From: Candidatus Blochmannia vicinus
GTDB taxonomy: Bacteria > Pseudomonadota > Gammaproteobacteria > Enterobacterales > Enterobacteriaceae
Direction of reading: 5' to 3'
DNA length: 64,000 nucleotides
Assembly (NCBI RefSeq): GCF_023586525.1
Contig: NZ_CP097763.1
Coordinates: forward strand, 1-64,000
Shown in pieces: positions 9,955 to 20,773 of the stretch (within the stretch, counting starts at the first letter, position 1; each line of letters opens with the position of its first letter). Both the position numbers and the translations under genes were made by a program. The notes beneath the pieces were generated by a model. The model had not been told where the DNA came from. It made no database searches and worked only from the letters and a program-made list of their open reading frames with translations.

Positions 9955-10827
9955 TTATAATATTAATGTATTATATTTTAATAATTTTTGATGTAACGGA
10001 GACAAATTTATGCCTCGTGTTACAATACTTTTTATCCATGACGGCAAATAACTTTGAACTTGATAAGCAAGATATTCGGTATTAAATTCAGAAAAAATAC
10101 AAGAACCTGTTCCTGTAAGTCGCGTAGACGCATACTGTGATAAATAATTAAAATATACCTTTATTTCAGGAGCTATCTCTTTTACAATTTCTTCTAGATC
10201 ATTACTAAAAGACGCAGATAATAACTCACGCATCGAACGATATGGAGAATAAAAACGATTTTTTAATTTATACACTTGAAAGACCCACGAAGTATTGATA
10301 CTAATCGGCGGTATGATAAGAAGATACCACTTCTCAGGTATAAAAACTGGTGTAAGCACATCACCAACTCCTTCAGCAAACGCTGAATACCCATATATAA
10401 ACACTGGTACATCAGACCCCAACATCAAACCTAAACGCATTAAAATATTTTTATTCAAATAACAACGCCATTGTTGATTAAGTATCATTAAAACAGTTGC
10501 AGCATTAGAAGAAGCGCCACCTAAACCAGAACCAATAGGTAACACTTTATTAAGAAAAATATCTGCACCAAGCGCTGATTTTTTATTAGGCCAACAATAA
10601 TATTGTAACAACTTTGCCGCTCGCACGACTAAATTATTACGGTACATTAAACCATCCATCTGAGTAAACAATCTAACTTTACCAGTGTCTGTCACCAACA
10701 CTTCGATACTATCACCATAATCAATAAATTGAAACAAAGTCTGCAAGTAATGGTAATCATTTGCACGATACCCGGTAATATGTAGAAACAAATTAAGCTT
10801 TCCTGGAGATGGCCATTGATAATTCAT
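9955..10827 (-). CDS. ispE: 4-diphosphocytidyl-2-C-methyl-D-erythritol kinase
   Basis: 290 aa (E. coli 283). This is a GHMP kinase: N-terminal WPSPGKLNLFLHITGYR carries the catalytic Lys, the ATP-binding glycine-rich motif LPIGSGLGGASSNAAT lies at about residues 96-110, LGSDVPVF is in the middle and RLTGTGSCIFSEF near the end. It phosphorylates CDP-ME in the non-mevalonate isoprenoid pathway, needed for undecaprenyl phosphate and ubiquinone. The ATG overlaps the lolB stop (ATGA), so the two are translationally coupled as in E. coli. Confidence 0.95.
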   Translation of the reverse strand: MNYQWPSPGKLNLFLHITGYRANDYHYLQTLFQFIDYGDSIEVLVTDTGKVRLFTQMDGLMYRNNLVVRAAKLLQYYCWPNKKSALGADIFLNKVLPIGSGLGGASSNAATVLMILNQQWRCYLNKNILMRLGLMLGSDVPVFIYGYSAFAEGVGDVLTPVFIPEKWYLLIIPPISINTSWVFQVYKLKNRFYSPYRSMRELLSASFSNDLEEIVKEIAPEIKVYFNYLSQYASTRLTGTGSCIFSEFNTEYLAYQVQSYLPSWIKSIVTRGINLSPLHQKLLKYNTLIL

Positions 10828-11444
10828 CGTATATTCCAGTTATTTATTACTAATCTGATGCAATATTGGTCACAATATATATCTAAAATTTTAGGTAAAA
10901 TTGGTATGCTATTAGCATAATAATCACGATAATATATAGATATTTTTTTTTTCTTATAATAAGAATTTATATGGGATAAACATCCGATAGAATTTAAATT
11001 ATATTCCTCGCCATTATTAGGCAACCCGATAATCCATTGTTGTAACTGTTCTAAAAAATAACTAATATCCATCATAAACCATTTTTGAATTTCATTTTTT
11101 AAATCATTATCTTTACGAGATATAATGCTCAAGATAGAAACAACTCCATTTTCTACAGATATCGAAATTATAGTTGATCCAAAAACATTAAATAACTTTA
11201 TGTGAGAATTATCATGATCTTGAGTCCAAATAAACGGAACATACACCTTTCTTTGATTATTAATCATATAAATAATAGCACCTCGTACTTGATAATTAAG
11301 TATACGAGATATTATTTCCTTATGATTATTCCACATATTTGCTACTAATCTGTCTTCATGTAAGCCAAAATTCTGATGATGAACACAAGAAACACAAATA
11401 AAAATAGCTATTCCAAATAATCGAAAACATATATGTCGATACAT
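10824..11444 (-). CDS. lolB: LolB, outer-membrane lipoprotein receptor
   Basis: 206 aa (E. coli 207). The signal peptide ends in lipobox-like CVSC (Cys20). Overall similarity is low, but the LolB signature is readable: YQVRGAIIYMINNQRKVYVP and FIW, then FNVFGSTIISI, LQQWIIGLPNNGEEYNL and a C-terminal IRLVINNW. LolB takes lipoproteins from LolA and inserts them in the outer membrane. Clients made in this window include Pal, Lpp and probably MltC. It overlaps ispE by 4 bp. In E. coli it is divergent from hemA-prfA; here hemA is absent. Confidence 0.85.
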   Translation of the reverse strand: MYRHICFRLFGIAIFICVSCVHHQNFGLHEDRLVANMWNNHKEIISRILNYQVRGAIIYMINNQRKVYVPFIWTQDHDNSHIKLFNVFGSTIISISVENGVVSILSIISRKDNDLKNEIQKWFMMDISYFLEQLQQWIIGLPNNGEEYNLNSIGCLSHINSYYKKKKISIYYRDYYANSIPILPKILDIYCDQYCIRLVINNWNIR

Positions 11445-12081
11445 CTAAATATTAACTTTAAAAATTTTTTATATAAAACGCAGATTTTATTCATTATATT
11501 TACATTAATTCTATATTTTCATATAATCATCTACCCATTAATCGCAAACAAAAATTTTTATCATATAACATGTTAATTAATTTATTTAATTTTTAAATTT
11601 CAATATTTTCTTTCTTAAATATTAACTAAAACATACTACGTAGCATTAATGTTATTATGCAATACCTAATAGCGAAATATTTCAATTAAATAATAAAATT
11701 TACATTGTTTTAATAGTTTAAATATATATATACAAGTGCAATCTTTAATAAAAATATTTTGTAGACTATCTAAATAGATAGAGATTTGATTACTATATAT
11801 ATCTAAAAATAAAAAATTTTTAAATTATTTTTTCATAAACATATACATATATGATATCATTTCATTGTACTAATGATTTTAATATTACTCACAATAAGCA
11901 TACGGATAGCTATCCAAATTTTATATCTAAATATAATTAAGATACAATTTATCTAACACGAATATGATCAAAAAATACTATTTAAACAAAACAATATAAA
12001 TTTTCAATTATACTGATAGCTATTAATATTAATAATTTTCATATAAACAAAAAATATGTAATTATTATAACATAAATATAT
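11445..12081. other. Spacer lolB/prfA; ancestral site of hemA, now empty
   Basis: 637 bp of very AT-rich sequence with no reading frame of note. E. coli has hemA here, divergent from lolB and ahead of prfA. I translated the stretch by eye and found no convincing HemA block. Two small inverted repeats occur: CTATCT-aaat-AGATAG near 11768, and the 12-bp palindrome GGATAGCTATCC at 11904-11915. Their significance is unknown. Confidence 0.5.
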
Positions 12082-13167
12082 ATGAATCCTGTTATTACTA
12101 AAAAACTAATAGTATTACAAGAACGTTTTAACATACTAGAAAAATTGCTCAATGAACCTGATATTATTTGTGATAAAAAACGTTTTTGTATTCTATCTAA
12201 AGAACATGCACGATTATCTGAAATAGTTATTTGTTTTAAACGTTGGTTAAGTATTAAACAAGAAATAACTAACACAAAAGAAATGCTTGCAGATACAGAT
12301 ATGCATGATATCGTTCAAGACGAATTAAAAGAATTCTATTTAGATAAAAATAATCTTGAAAAAAATTTAAAAATACTATTATTACCCACAGATCCTAATG
12401 ATAAATTAGGTTGTTTTATAGAATTGCGAGCTGGAACTGGCGGGAAAGAAGCAGCAATTTTTGCGGGAGAATTATTCCGAATGTACGCTCGTTATTCTGA
12501 GGTACGTCGATGGAAAATAGAAATTATTAACGCTACTTATGGCGAATATGGTGGTTATAAAGAAATAATTGCCAAGATTCCTGACAAAGGAACATATGGG
12601 CAATTAAAATTTGAATCTGGAGGGCATCGTGTACAAAGAATACCTCACACTGAATCTCAAGGTCGAATTCATACTTCCACCTGTACGATCGCTGTAATTC
12701 CAATCATACCAAATACTGAACTTCCTAGTATTAATCCTCATGACTTAAGAATTGATACTTTTCGATCGTCAGGTGCAGGAGGACAACATGTAAATACCAC
12801 TGATTCAGCAATTCGCATTACCCATATACCAAGCGGATTAGTCGTAGAGTGTCAGGACGAACGATCGCAACATAAAAATAAAGCTAAAGCATTATCTGTA
12901 CTGGGTTCTAGATTACATGCTATTGAAATGAAACGTCGACAAAAAGAAGTATCGTGTACCCGACGTATCCTACTAGGTACTGGAGACCGATCTGATCGTA
13001 TTCGTACATATAATTTTCAACAAGGTCGTATTACCGACCATCGCATTTCTTTTACATCATATAAACTAAATGATATAATGAATGGAGATTTGGATATTTT
13101 GATGCAGTCAATCTTTGATAAGCATCAAGCTAATCAACTTGATAAATTATTAGAGCCAGAACAATGA
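12082..13167 (+). CDS. prfA: Peptide chain release factor 1 (RF1)
   Basis: 361 aa (E. coli 360). GGQ (residues 233-235, in [10 protein letters not shown]) triggers peptidyl-tRNA hydrolysis. Stop-codon recognition uses the PxT loop region, seen as [34 protein letters not shown] is also typical. It reads UAA and UAG. Its Gln is methylated by PrmC, whose gene overlaps by 4 bp (ATGA), so coupling is likely. hemA, the usual first gene of this operon, is gone. Confidence 0.96.
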   Translation: MNPVITKKLIVLQERFNILEKLLNEPDIICDKKRFCILSKEHARLSEIVICFKRWLSIKQEITNTKEMLADTDMHDIVQDELKEFYLDKNNLEKNLKILLLPTDPNDKLGCFIELRAGTGGKEAAIFAGELFRMYARYSEVRRWKIEIINATYGEYGGYKEIIAKIPDKGTYGQLKFESGGHRVQRIPHTESQGRIHTSTCTIAVIPIIPNTELPSINPHDLRIDTFRSSGAGGQHVNTTDSAIRITHIPSGLVVECQDERSQHKNKAKALSVLGSRLHAIEMKRRQKEVSCTRRILLGTGDRSDRIRTYNFQQGRITDHRISFTSYKLNDIMNGDLDILMQSIFDKHQANQLDKLLEPEQ

Positions 13168-14000
13168 CATGGGATCAATGGTTATATTGGGCTAGTTTAA
13201 ATCTAAATAAATCTATGAGTCCAAAAAGAGATGCTGAAATTATTTTAGAAAAAGTCACGAATAAATCTCGCGCCCAATTGTTGGCATTTGGAGAAACACT
13301 ATTAAAAAATGATGCCATCATTCAACTAAAATCATTAATTTCTCGCAGAAAAAAAGGAGAACCTATAGCTTATATAATTGGTTCAAAGGAATTTTGGTCC
13401 TTAGATTTTAAGGTAGCTCCAGGAGTATTTATTCCCAGATCAGACACTGAGTGCTTAGTTAAAAACGTTCTTGATTTATTATATAAGCCCAGATTAAATG
13501 TTTTAGACCTAGGTACTGGCGTAGGCACAATAGCCTTAGCTCTGTCATCAGAAAGACCAAATTGGAGTATTACAGGGGTAGACTGCCAAAGGCAAGCATT
13601 AGCTATTGCTTGCCAAAACAAAATTTTTCTCAATTTAAAAAATGTAAAATTTATGTATGGAAACTGGTTTAGACATTTAGCGGGGGAAAAATTTAACCTT
13701 ATTGTCAGTAATCCGCCATATATTGATAAACATGATCCATGTCTACGAATTAGTGACATGAATTTTGAGCCCAAAAATGCATTAATATCAAGAAAATCAG
13801 GTTTAGAAGATTTAACAGTGATTTGTAAACTTTCTAGTCAACATTTACACCAAAATGGATGGTTATTTTTAGAACATGGCTGGGATCAAGGAAAATATAT
13901 ACGCACATTATTTTATAAATTTGGATTTGATCATATCCATACAATACGCGATTATTATCATTATGAACGTGTAACATTTGGAACATGGATTTCCCATTAA
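13164..14000 (+). CDS. prmC: Peptide chain release factor N5-glutamine methyltransferase
   Basis: 278 aa (E. coli 277). An N-terminal helical domain is followed by a Rossmann methyltransferase: the SAM-binding [15 protein letters not shown] is near residues 113-127 and the catalytic NPPY at 183-186 (SNPPYID), with PRSDTECLV between. It methylates the GGQ glutamine of RF1 and RF2. The ATG lies inside the last codons of prfA. The family ending FLEHGWDQG is present. Confidence 0.95.
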   Translation: MTWDQWLYWASLNLNKSMSPKRDAEIILEKVTNKSRAQLLAFGETLLKNDAIIQLKSLISRRKKGEPIAYIIGSKEFWSLDFKVAPGVFIPRSDTECLVKNVLDLLYKPRLNVLDLGTGVGTIALALSSERPNWSITGVDCQRQALAIACQNKIFLNLKNVKFMYGNWFRHLAGEKFNLIVSNPPYIDKHDPCLRISDMNFEPKNALISRKSGLEDLTVICKLSSQHLHQNGWLFLEHGWDQGKYIRTLFYKFGFDHIHTIRDYYHYERVTFGTWISH

Positions 14001-14181
14001 ATATTTTTGACACATATGTCTTATATATCACAATAATACATTTTTTAAATAACTAAATTTAAAAATAAATAAAGATAAATCATTTCAATTAAAAAATATA
14101 TAAATTGTATAACAGAACATATTTAATTTAAAATCTAACTAATACTATACATTTGAAATAAAAAATTTAGAAGTGCAATAC

Positions 14182-15015
14182 ATGCAACAATTAACAGTTG
14201 ACATTATCGATATAAAAGTATCAAATAATTTACCGTTAGTGCTGTTTGGAGGAATGAACGTTTTAGAGTCCCGAGACATAGTCATGAAAGTTTGCGAACA
14301 TTATGTTAACGTAACTCAAAAATTAAATATACCTCATGTATTTAAAGCATCTTTTGACAAAGCAAACCGCTCATCAATTGACTCATATCGTGGACCAGGA
14401 TTAGAGAAAGGTTTACGCTTACTTCAGGAATTAAAAAAAATATTCGGAGTGAAGCTGATGACTGATATACATGAAATTAATCAAGTAAATGCTGCATCAG
14501 AAATAGTAGATGTATTACAAATACCAGCGTTTTTAGCTCGTCAAACAGACTTAATCACATCTGTAGCAAAAACTGGAATAGCAATTAATATAAAAAAACC
14601 ACAATATATGAGTCCAACACAGATAGTGCATATTGTTAATAAATGTCGTTCATTCAAAAATAACAAGATCATTTTATGTGAACGAGGTACTTTATTTGGC
14701 TATGATAACTTAATAGTAGATATGTTAGGATTTAATATAATGAATCATATTTCTAAAGGTTGTCCAATAATAGTAGACGTTACGCATGCCTTACAAACAC
14801 GTGATCCTTTAAGTCCTACTTCTGGAGGAAGGAATATGCAGATTTATGATTTAGCTAGAGCCAGTACAGCAGTAGGTATCGCTGGATTGTTTCTTGAAGC
14901 ACACCCAAATCCAAATAATTCCAAATGTGATGGACCTTCTGCATTACCATTGAATAAGCTAGAACATTTTTTAAAACAAATGAAAGCTATCGATGAATTA
15001 ATAAAATCCTTTTAA
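14182..15015 (+). CDS. kdsA: 3-deoxy-D-manno-octulosonate 8-phosphate synthase
   Basis: 277 aa from this ATG (E. coli 284). A GTG at 14173 gives three extra residues without family support. Conserved: [65 protein letters not shown] and [20 protein letters not shown]. It condenses PEP with arabinose-5-phosphate to give KDO-8-P for the LPS inner core. With kdsB, lpxK and msbA here, it indicates a functional lipid A-KDO outer membrane. It lies 180 bp after prmC. Confidence 0.96.
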   Translation: MQQLTVDIIDIKVSNNLPLVLFGGMNVLESRDIVMKVCEHYVNVTQKLNIPHVFKASFDKANRSSIDSYRGPGLEKGLRLLQELKKIFGVKLMTDIHEINQVNAASEIVDVLQIPAFLARQTDLITSVAKTGIAINIKKPQYMSPTQIVHIVNKCRSFKNNKIILCERGTLFGYDNLIVDMLGFNIMNHISKGCPIIVDVTHALQTRDPLSPTSGGRNMQIYDLARASTAVGIAGLFLEAHPNPNNSKCDGPSALPLNKLEHFLKQMKAIDELIKSF

Positions 15016-16323
15016 GAATTAAATATTTATATTAAATAGTAGTGCATAAACGACATTTTTTAAATTAAAAAATTAATTATAAATTTATTTTATTTTAATC
15101 TAATTAAAAATTCTTGAAGTTCAAAAACGACAACACCATGATAATTATTTGTACAAAACAATTAACGATACCGTAAGCTCAATATAATTAAAACAAACGT
15201 TCAACATCTTAAAAAAATAAATTTTTCCTGCATCCAGATAATAACAAATTTAAAAGCACAATTATAAAACAATCATTAATTTAAGTCATCTACACTGATG
15301 CAGAAATAAAATCTGAGAAAATTAATATTAATAAATATTCAACAATTTTTTCTAAAATCACAAAATAAATTTACTATTATGCATATTTTTAAATCTTTAT
15401 TAATTTCAACAAAAACTGTAACAGATATATTTTATCTAATAAAATGTTTATAGTACCATAAATACCATATCCATTTTATGAATTAAAATTACATAATACA
15501 ATTTGATATAAAAATATGAAAATACAATCAAAATTTTATTACATATTCATATATTAAAATAAAGAACAAACACAGATTCTTTCTTTCTCTTTTACACAAG
15601 AAAGAATCAATTTCAATTTAAATGTAACAACATCAAGTAGTATAAATACTATTTTATTTATAAATTCTAGTGCATTCTATTATCAAATTATTCAAAAATT
15701 TAAACATTTTTGTATCAAATAAAAATTTCAGTCAATCATTATAAATTTTAAAAAAATTAAATTTAGTTAATAATTAATTATTAAAATTTGATGATAATTT
15801 AAATAAAAACAAACCACTCCTATACATTTATTAAGTAATAAAAATCATAAAAAACTATTTTAAATATATTTATTTAACAAATAAATGTAATATTACTTAA
15901 TAAAAAATAATACAACCTCGAATACGTATCTGAATCTTCTATTACAAAACAAAAATGATATTAACATCATTGTTATCAATCAATTTTAAAAAAATAATAT
16001 TAATTAAATTAAATATAATTTTTACATTTATATTTTTTACGCATAATAATAATATGTTAGAATTGTTTAGTTTTAAATTAAAACATATAATAAACTTATT
16101 ATGATTGTTAAGAAAATTTGCAATCTTATACAAAATATTCAATTATTTACTTATAAAAGATATCGTCTATATATAAAATAAAGATATAATAAAGTATATA
16201 ACACTTGATGATTCTACATTATAAAATAATATACGATGAAAAAATTAAAAAATAAACTTAAAAAATTTAATATCTTATACGATAAAACATATATAAGATA
16301 TTAACAATATAAGGGAATCATCA
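15016..16323. other. 1.3-kb non-coding junction between kdsA and thrS
   Basis: No credible gene on either strand. kdsA (27 min in E. coli) and thrS (38 min) are not neighbours there, so this is a junction between two ancestral blocks. It holds a hairpin with 11-bp arms (GATTCTTTCTT, 15575-15585 and 15598-15608, 12-nt loop) and a wide inverted repeat with 14-bp arms (15827-15840 and 15891-15904). No tRNA, rRNA or recognisable pseudogene was found. Confidence 0.5.
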
Positions 16324-18252
16324 ATGCTTGTAATCATTGTAAATAACGGAAATAAATATCAATATAATTATCCAGTATCTCCTTTACAAATTGCTAAAGA
16401 TATGGATTCAGCGTTGTCTGAAAATTACGTAGCGGCACGAGTCAATGGCAAACTTACTGACATTATAGATTTAATATATCACGATTCAACATTAGAATTT
16501 ATTAATGCAGAAGACAATATAGGATTGAATATAATTCGCCATTCTTGCGCGCATTTATTAGGACATGCTATCAAACAATTATGGCCTATCGCCAAAATGG
16601 TGATTGGACCAGTAATAAGTACAGGATTTTATTATGATATAGATCTTGATTATCGTCTTACTAACAATGATCTAATACTTCTAGAAAACCATATGATTCT
16701 TCTTGTTAATAAAAATTATAATATTACAAAAAAAAGTGTTACCTGGAAACAAGCCAAAGAAATTTTTTTATCCCTTGGAGAAAAATACAAAGTATCTATT
16801 CTCGATGAGGATATTAACCCAACTGAACATATTGGATTATATTATCATGAAGAATATATAGATATGTGTCGCGGACCACATGTACCTAATATTAGTTTTT
16901 GTAGAAATTTTAAATTATATAAGGTTTCTACATCTTATTGGCGTGGAAGTAAAAATAAAAAATTACAACGCATCTATGGTCTTACTTGGACTAACAAACA
17001 ACAGTTCGAAATGCCAAAAAATAATACATTACACGATCTCAAACAACATGATCACCGAAACCTTGCTAAACAATTGCATCTGTATCATACGCAAAAAGAC
17101 GCTTCCGGAATGATATTTTGGCATGAAAATGGATGGATTTTGTTACAAGAATTAAAAAAAATTATACGAATACAACTTAAAATATATAAATACCAAGAAG
17201 TTAAAAGTCCCATTATGATTGATCATGCATTATGGAAAAAAACAGGCCATTGGGATAATTATCATGAACACATATTTACTACTTCTTCAGAAAATCATGA
17301 GTATTGTATTAAACCAATGAATTGTCCAGGACATATTCAAATTTTTAATCAAGACATTAGATCTTATAAAGATTTACCTTATCGTATAGCCGAATTTGGA
17401 AATTGTCATAGAAATGAACCATCTGGATCTTTACATGGATTAATGAGAACACGAGAATTCACTCAAGATGACGGTCATATTTTTTGCACAAAAACACAAA
17501 TATTCGATGAATTAAACCACTGTATTAAAATGATGTATGATGTATACAATACATTCGGATTTAAAACAATTTTAGTAAAACTATCCACTCGTCCAAAAAA
17601 ACGGATTGGAACAGATTTAATATGGGATACAGCAGAGCAACATTTATCTACCGCACTTCAGCATAATAATATCCCATTTCAATATCAACCTAATGATGGT
17701 GCATTTTATGGTCCTAAAATAGAATTTATTTTACTCGATTCTTTTGATAGGACTTGGCAATGTGGTACAATACAATTAGATTTTTCTTTACCAAATTTAC
17801 TGAACGCGCATTATATTGATCATAAGAATAATCGTGTAGCGCCCGTAATGATTCATAGAGCAATCCTTGGTTCTATGGAAAGATTTGTTGGTTTAATTAC
17901 AGAAGAATACGCAGGATTTTTTCCAACATGGCTAGCCCCAACGCAAGTTGCTCTGATGAATGTCACTAATAAACAGTCTGAATATGTTTCTATTATAGAA
18001 AAAAAACTAAAAAATAAACAAATAAGAACAAAAGTAGACTTGAGAAATGAAAAAATAGGATTTAAAATTCGCTATCATACTTTGCAACGTGTACCGTATA
18101 TGCTGATTTGTGGTAATAAAGAGATGAATCAAAATACAGTAGCCATACGTACTTATCGTGGTAAAAAATTAAATAACTGTAATATTGATATATTTATAAA
18201 AAAATTACTATATGAAATTAAAAATTACAGTTTTCATCAAATGGAGGAATAA
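16324..18252 (+). CDS. thrS: Threonyl-tRNA synthetase
   Basis: 642 aa, the same length as E. coli ThrS. Domain order: N-terminal TGS (about 1-60), editing domain N2 with [15 protein letters not shown] and the late cysteine in [11 protein letters not shown], class II catalytic core (motif 2 [20 protein letters not shown]; zinc-site Cys in MNCPGHI and nearby His), motif 3 ([14 protein letters not shown]), and a C-terminal anticodon-binding domain. Shine-Dalgarno AAGGGA precedes the ATG. It is the first gene of the thrS-infC-rpmI-rplT-pheST cluster and ends 3 nt before infC. Confidence 0.97.
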   Translation: MLVIIVNNGNKYQYNYPVSPLQIAKDMDSALSENYVAARVNGKLTDIIDLIYHDSTLEFINAEDNIGLNIIRHSCAHLLGHAIKQLWPIAKMVIGPVISTGFYYDIDLDYRLTNNDLILLENHMILLVNKNYNITKKSVTWKQAKEIFLSLGEKYKVSILDEDINPTEHIGLYYHEEYIDMCRGPHVPNISFCRNFKLYKVSTSYWRGSKNKKLQRIYGLTWTNKQQFEMPKNNTLHDLKQHDHRNLAKQLHLYHTQKDASGMIFWHENGWILLQELKKIIRIQLKIYKYQEVKSPIMIDHALWKKTGHWDNYHEHIFTTSSENHEYCIKPMNCPGHIQIFNQDIRSYKDLPYRIAEFGNCHRNEPSGSLHGLMRTREFTQDDGHIFCTKTQIFDELNHCIKMMYDVYNTFGFKTILVKLSTRPKKRIGTDLIWDTAEQHLSTALQHNNIPFQYQPNDGAFYGPKIEFILLDSFDRTWQCGTIQLDFSLPNLLNAHYIDHKNNRVAPVMIHRAILGSMERFVGLITEEYAGFFPTWLAPTQVALMNVTNKQSEYVSIIEKKLKNKQIRTKVDLRNEKIGFKIRYHTLQRVPYMLICGNKEMNQNTVAIRTYRGKKLNNCNIDIFIKKLLYEIKNYSFHQMEE

Positions 18253-18255
18253 CAT

Positions 18256-18798
18256 ATTCTTAAATCAGGAAAAAAAATACAATCAATACGATTAAATCGT
18301 ATTAATAGAGAAATTAACGCTCACAAGGTTCGTTTAACCGGAGTAGACGGAAAACAAATTGGTGTAGTTAGTTTACATGAAGCACTTAAGCAATCTGAAG
18401 ACATTGGTCTTGACTTGGTTGAAGTTAGCCCTAATTCTGATCCACCTGTATGTAGAATTATGAACTATGGTAAATTTCTGTATGAAAAAAATAAATCTAC
18501 AAAAGAACAAAAGAAAAAACAAAAGGTAATTCATATTAAAGAAATAAAATTCAGACCGGCTACTGATGAAGGAGATTATCAAATTAAGCTACGTAGCTTA
18601 ATCAAATTCCTCAAAGAAGGAAACAAAGTAAAGATAACTTTACGCTTTAGAGGAGGAGAATTAATTCACCATCAACTTGGTACAAAAATGTTACACCGTA
18701 TACGAAATGAATTAAATGAATTAACAACAATAGAATTTTTCTCCAATAAAATTGAAGGACGTCAAATGACCATGATTTTAAATCCAAAAAAGAAATAA
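18256..18798 (+). CDS. infC: Translation initiation factor IF-3, AUU start codon
   Basis: 180 aa when read from ATT at 18256, exactly the E. coli length. GGAGG lies just upstream (18244-18248), inside the end of thrS. The N-terminus [17 protein letters not shown] and the later [20 protein letters not shown] and [10 protein letters not shown] match IF-3, and no ATG or GTG offers a full-length alternative. E. coli infC also starts at AUU, the basis of its autoregulation because IF-3 rejects non-canonical starts. IF-3 keeps 30S subunits free and proofreads initiation. A frame starting at 18415 would lack the whole N-domain and is wrong. Confidence 0.95.
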   Translation: MLKSGKKIQSIRLNRINREINAHKVRLTGVDGKQIGVVSLHEALKQSEDIGLDLVEVSPNSDPPVCRIMNYGKFLYEKNKSTKEQKKKQKVIHIKEIKFRPATDEGDYQIKLRSLIKFLKEGNKVKITLRFRGGELIHHQLGTKMLHRIRNELNELTTIEFFSNKIEGRQMTMILNPKKK

Positions 18799-18888
18799 TA
18801 GGCCACGAAAATCAAAAATTGAATCATTATATTATTTACATATTAATGTTCAAAATATATAACTAGAAGAGATTATCGAGACTGATTT

Positions 18889-19086
18889 ATGCCTAAAATT
18901 AAAACACTTCAAGCAGCTAGTAAACGATTTAAAATAACAGCTTTAGGAAAATATAAATATAAACACGCTCACATGAGACATATTTTAACTAAAAAATCTA
19001 CTAAACATAAACGCCATTTACGTCAAAAATCTATACTCTCTAAAATTTATCTAACTACAATTATGAGATGTTTACCATATATATAA
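18889..19086 (+). CDS. rpmI: 50S ribosomal protein L35
   Basis: 65 aa, the family length. [20 protein letters not shown] and [15 protein letters not shown] are characteristic, and the protein is strongly basic. In E. coli rpmI-rplT is translationally repressed by L20; whether the operator RNA survives here cannot be judged by eye. It sits 90 bp after infC and 79 bp before rplT. Confidence 0.95.
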   Translation: MPKIKTLQAASKRFKITALGKYKYKHAHMRHILTKKSTKHKRHLRQKSILSKIYLTTIMRCLPYI

Positions 19087-19165
19087 AACATCCAATTTAA
19101 CTTATTATTGAGATTATTTTTAAATATCATGCCGCATTGTCTACATTATTAGGAGAATAATACAT

Positions 19166-19519
19166 ATGACACGCGTAAAAAATAGTGTAGTGGCACATGC
19201 GCGCCATAAAAAAATATTAAAACAAGCAGCAGGTTACTATGGCGCTAGATCTCGTACTTATCGTATTGCCCATCAATCAGTCATAAAATCTGGACAATAT
19301 TCTTATCGGGATCGTCGTCGGAAGAAACGTTTATTTCGTAGATTATGGATTAATCGCATTAATGCTGCATCGCGAACATCTGGTATTTCTTATAATTATT
19401 TAATAAATGGATTGCATAAATCTGATATTTATATTAACAGAAAAATGCTTGCTGAAATAGCTGTTTGCGATAAAGAAACATTTTCTATTTTAGTCAATAA
19501 GGTAAAAATAGGTTTATAA
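19166..19519 (+). CDS. rplT: 50S ribosomal protein L20
   Basis: 117 aa (E. coli 118). [51 protein letters not shown] and [11 protein letters not shown] match the family, with a very basic N-terminal extension that binds 23S rRNA. AGGAG precedes the ATG. L20 is an early assembly protein and the autoregulator of this operon in E. coli. Confidence 0.97.
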   Translation: MTRVKNSVVAHARHKKILKQAAGYYGARSRTYRIAHQSVIKSGQYSYRDRRRKKRLFRRLWINRINAASRTSGISYNYLINGLHKSDIYINRKMLAEIAVCDKETFSILVNKVKIGL

Positions 19520-19631
19520 CATCTGTATTCCATTAAATTACAAATGCAAAATTTTAATTAAATATTAGATTTAAATATTCAATTCAATAGTAATTTTTTT
19601 TTAAAAATCCACATGAAAACTGGCATTAAAA

Positions 19632-19682
19632 ATGATTATATATAAATATAGTTTCCTTATATTTCACTTTATATATAATCAT
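19632..19682 (+). other. 15-bp hairpin between rplT and pheS
   Basis: Arms ATGATTATATATAAA (19632-19646) and its exact reverse complement (19668-19682), with a 21-nt loop. It occupies the place of the E. coli pheM leader/attenuator, but there is no T tract after it. The nearest short frame (MKTGIKNDYI, from about 19612) contains no phenylalanine. So I see a structured leader but no Phe attenuation peptide. Confidence 0.45.
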
Positions 19683-19760
19683 ATTTGTATTACATGAGAT
19701 TAATTAAATTTAATTATAAATAGTGCATATATAACTAATATATGGCACAAGGATTTATAT

Positions 19761-20753
19761 ATGTCATTAGATCTTATACACAAACTAGTGATGCAAGCAC
19801 AATCAGCTATAATACAATCTAATAGCATAAATACTTTAGAATCGATACGTATTAAATTTTTAGGGAAAAATGGGTACTTAAATCAACAAATTAAAACTCT
19901 TAATAATTGTTCATCAGATATGCGACCTAAATTAGGTGCGGCTATTAATCAAGCAAAAAAAGACATATACACATTATTCATTGAGCAACAAAATATTTTA
20001 AAATCAAAAAATATAAAAAAAACTTTAATTACCGATACATTAGATGTTACTTTACCAGGGCGCCTATCGGATATAGGAACACATCACCCAATAACAAATA
20101 CCATAAAACGTATGAAGCTTTTTTTTACCACTTTAGGTTTTTCTATAACACACGGACCAGAAATTGACGATAATTATTTTAATTTTGATGCATTAAATAT
20201 TCCCACATACCACCCTTCTCGAGACGAACACGACACTTTTTGGTTTGATGAAACACGATTACTTCGCACACATACTTCCGGTATTCAAATACGTGCCATG
20301 GCTAATAAGAATCCTCCGATGCGGATTATTTCTTTTGGACGAGTATATCGTAAAGATTATGATCAAAATCACACACCTATGTTTCATCAAATGGAAGGTT
20401 TCATGATAGATGATAACATTAACTTATGTCACCTAAAAAAAATATTATATGATTTTTTATATAATTTTTTTGAAAAAAAAATTTCTTTACGTTTCAGACC
20501 ATCTTATTTTCCATTTACAGAACCATCTGCAGAAATAGATGTAATAGAACAAAAAACAGGAAATTGGTTAGAACTGTTAGGATGTGGTATGATACATCCT
20601 AAGATATTACGCCAGGCAAATATTAATACAAAAAAGTTTTCAGGATTCGCCTTCGGAATAGGAATAGAGCGACTAACAATGTTACTTTACAATATTAACG
20701 ACATACGAATTTTTTTTAAAAATGATTTACAATTCCTTAATCAATTTCAGTAA
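19761..20753 (+). CDS. pheS: Phenylalanyl-tRNA synthetase alpha subunit
   Basis: 330 aa (E. coli 327). An N-terminal coiled coil (about 1-90) binds tRNA. The class II core has [28 protein letters not shown] [20 protein letters not shown], motif 2 [30 protein letters not shown] and motif 3 [21 protein letters not shown] precedes the ATG. It forms an alpha2beta2 tetramer with the next gene's product, starting 20 bp later. Confidence 0.97.
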   Translation: MSLDLIHKLVMQAQSAIIQSNSINTLESIRIKFLGKNGYLNQQIKTLNNCSSDMRPKLGAAINQAKKDIYTLFIEQQNILKSKNIKKTLITDTLDVTLPGRLSDIGTHHPITNTIKRMKLFFTTLGFSITHGPEIDDNYFNFDALNIPTYHPSRDEHDTFWFDETRLLRTHTSGIQIRAMANKNPPMRIISFGRVYRKDYDQNHTPMFHQMEGFMIDDNINLCHLKKILYDFLYNFFEKKISLRFRPSYFPFTEPSAEIDVIEQKTGNWLELLGCGMIHPKILRQANINTKKFSGFAFGIGIERLTMLLYNINDIRIFFKNDLQFLNQFQ

Positions 20754-20773
20754 AGTAATATAGAGATGTTAGA

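Noticed and set aside
11904-11915. 12-bp palindrome GGATAGCTATCC upstream of prfA
   Set aside because: Single short palindrome with no partner or context; kept only as a note in the spacer description.
15942-16142. 66-codon minus-strand frame in the kdsA-thrS spacer
   Set aside because: Composition is almost only Asn, Ile, Leu and Lys, as expected from random A/T sequence; no ribosome site or known motif.
16880-17113. 77-codon plus-strand frame inside thrS
   Set aside because: It lies wholly within the well-supported thrS gene in another frame and resembles nothing.
19612-19644. Short frame MKTGIKNDYI as a pheM leader peptide
   Set aside because: It contains no phenylalanine, so it cannot serve Phe attenuation.
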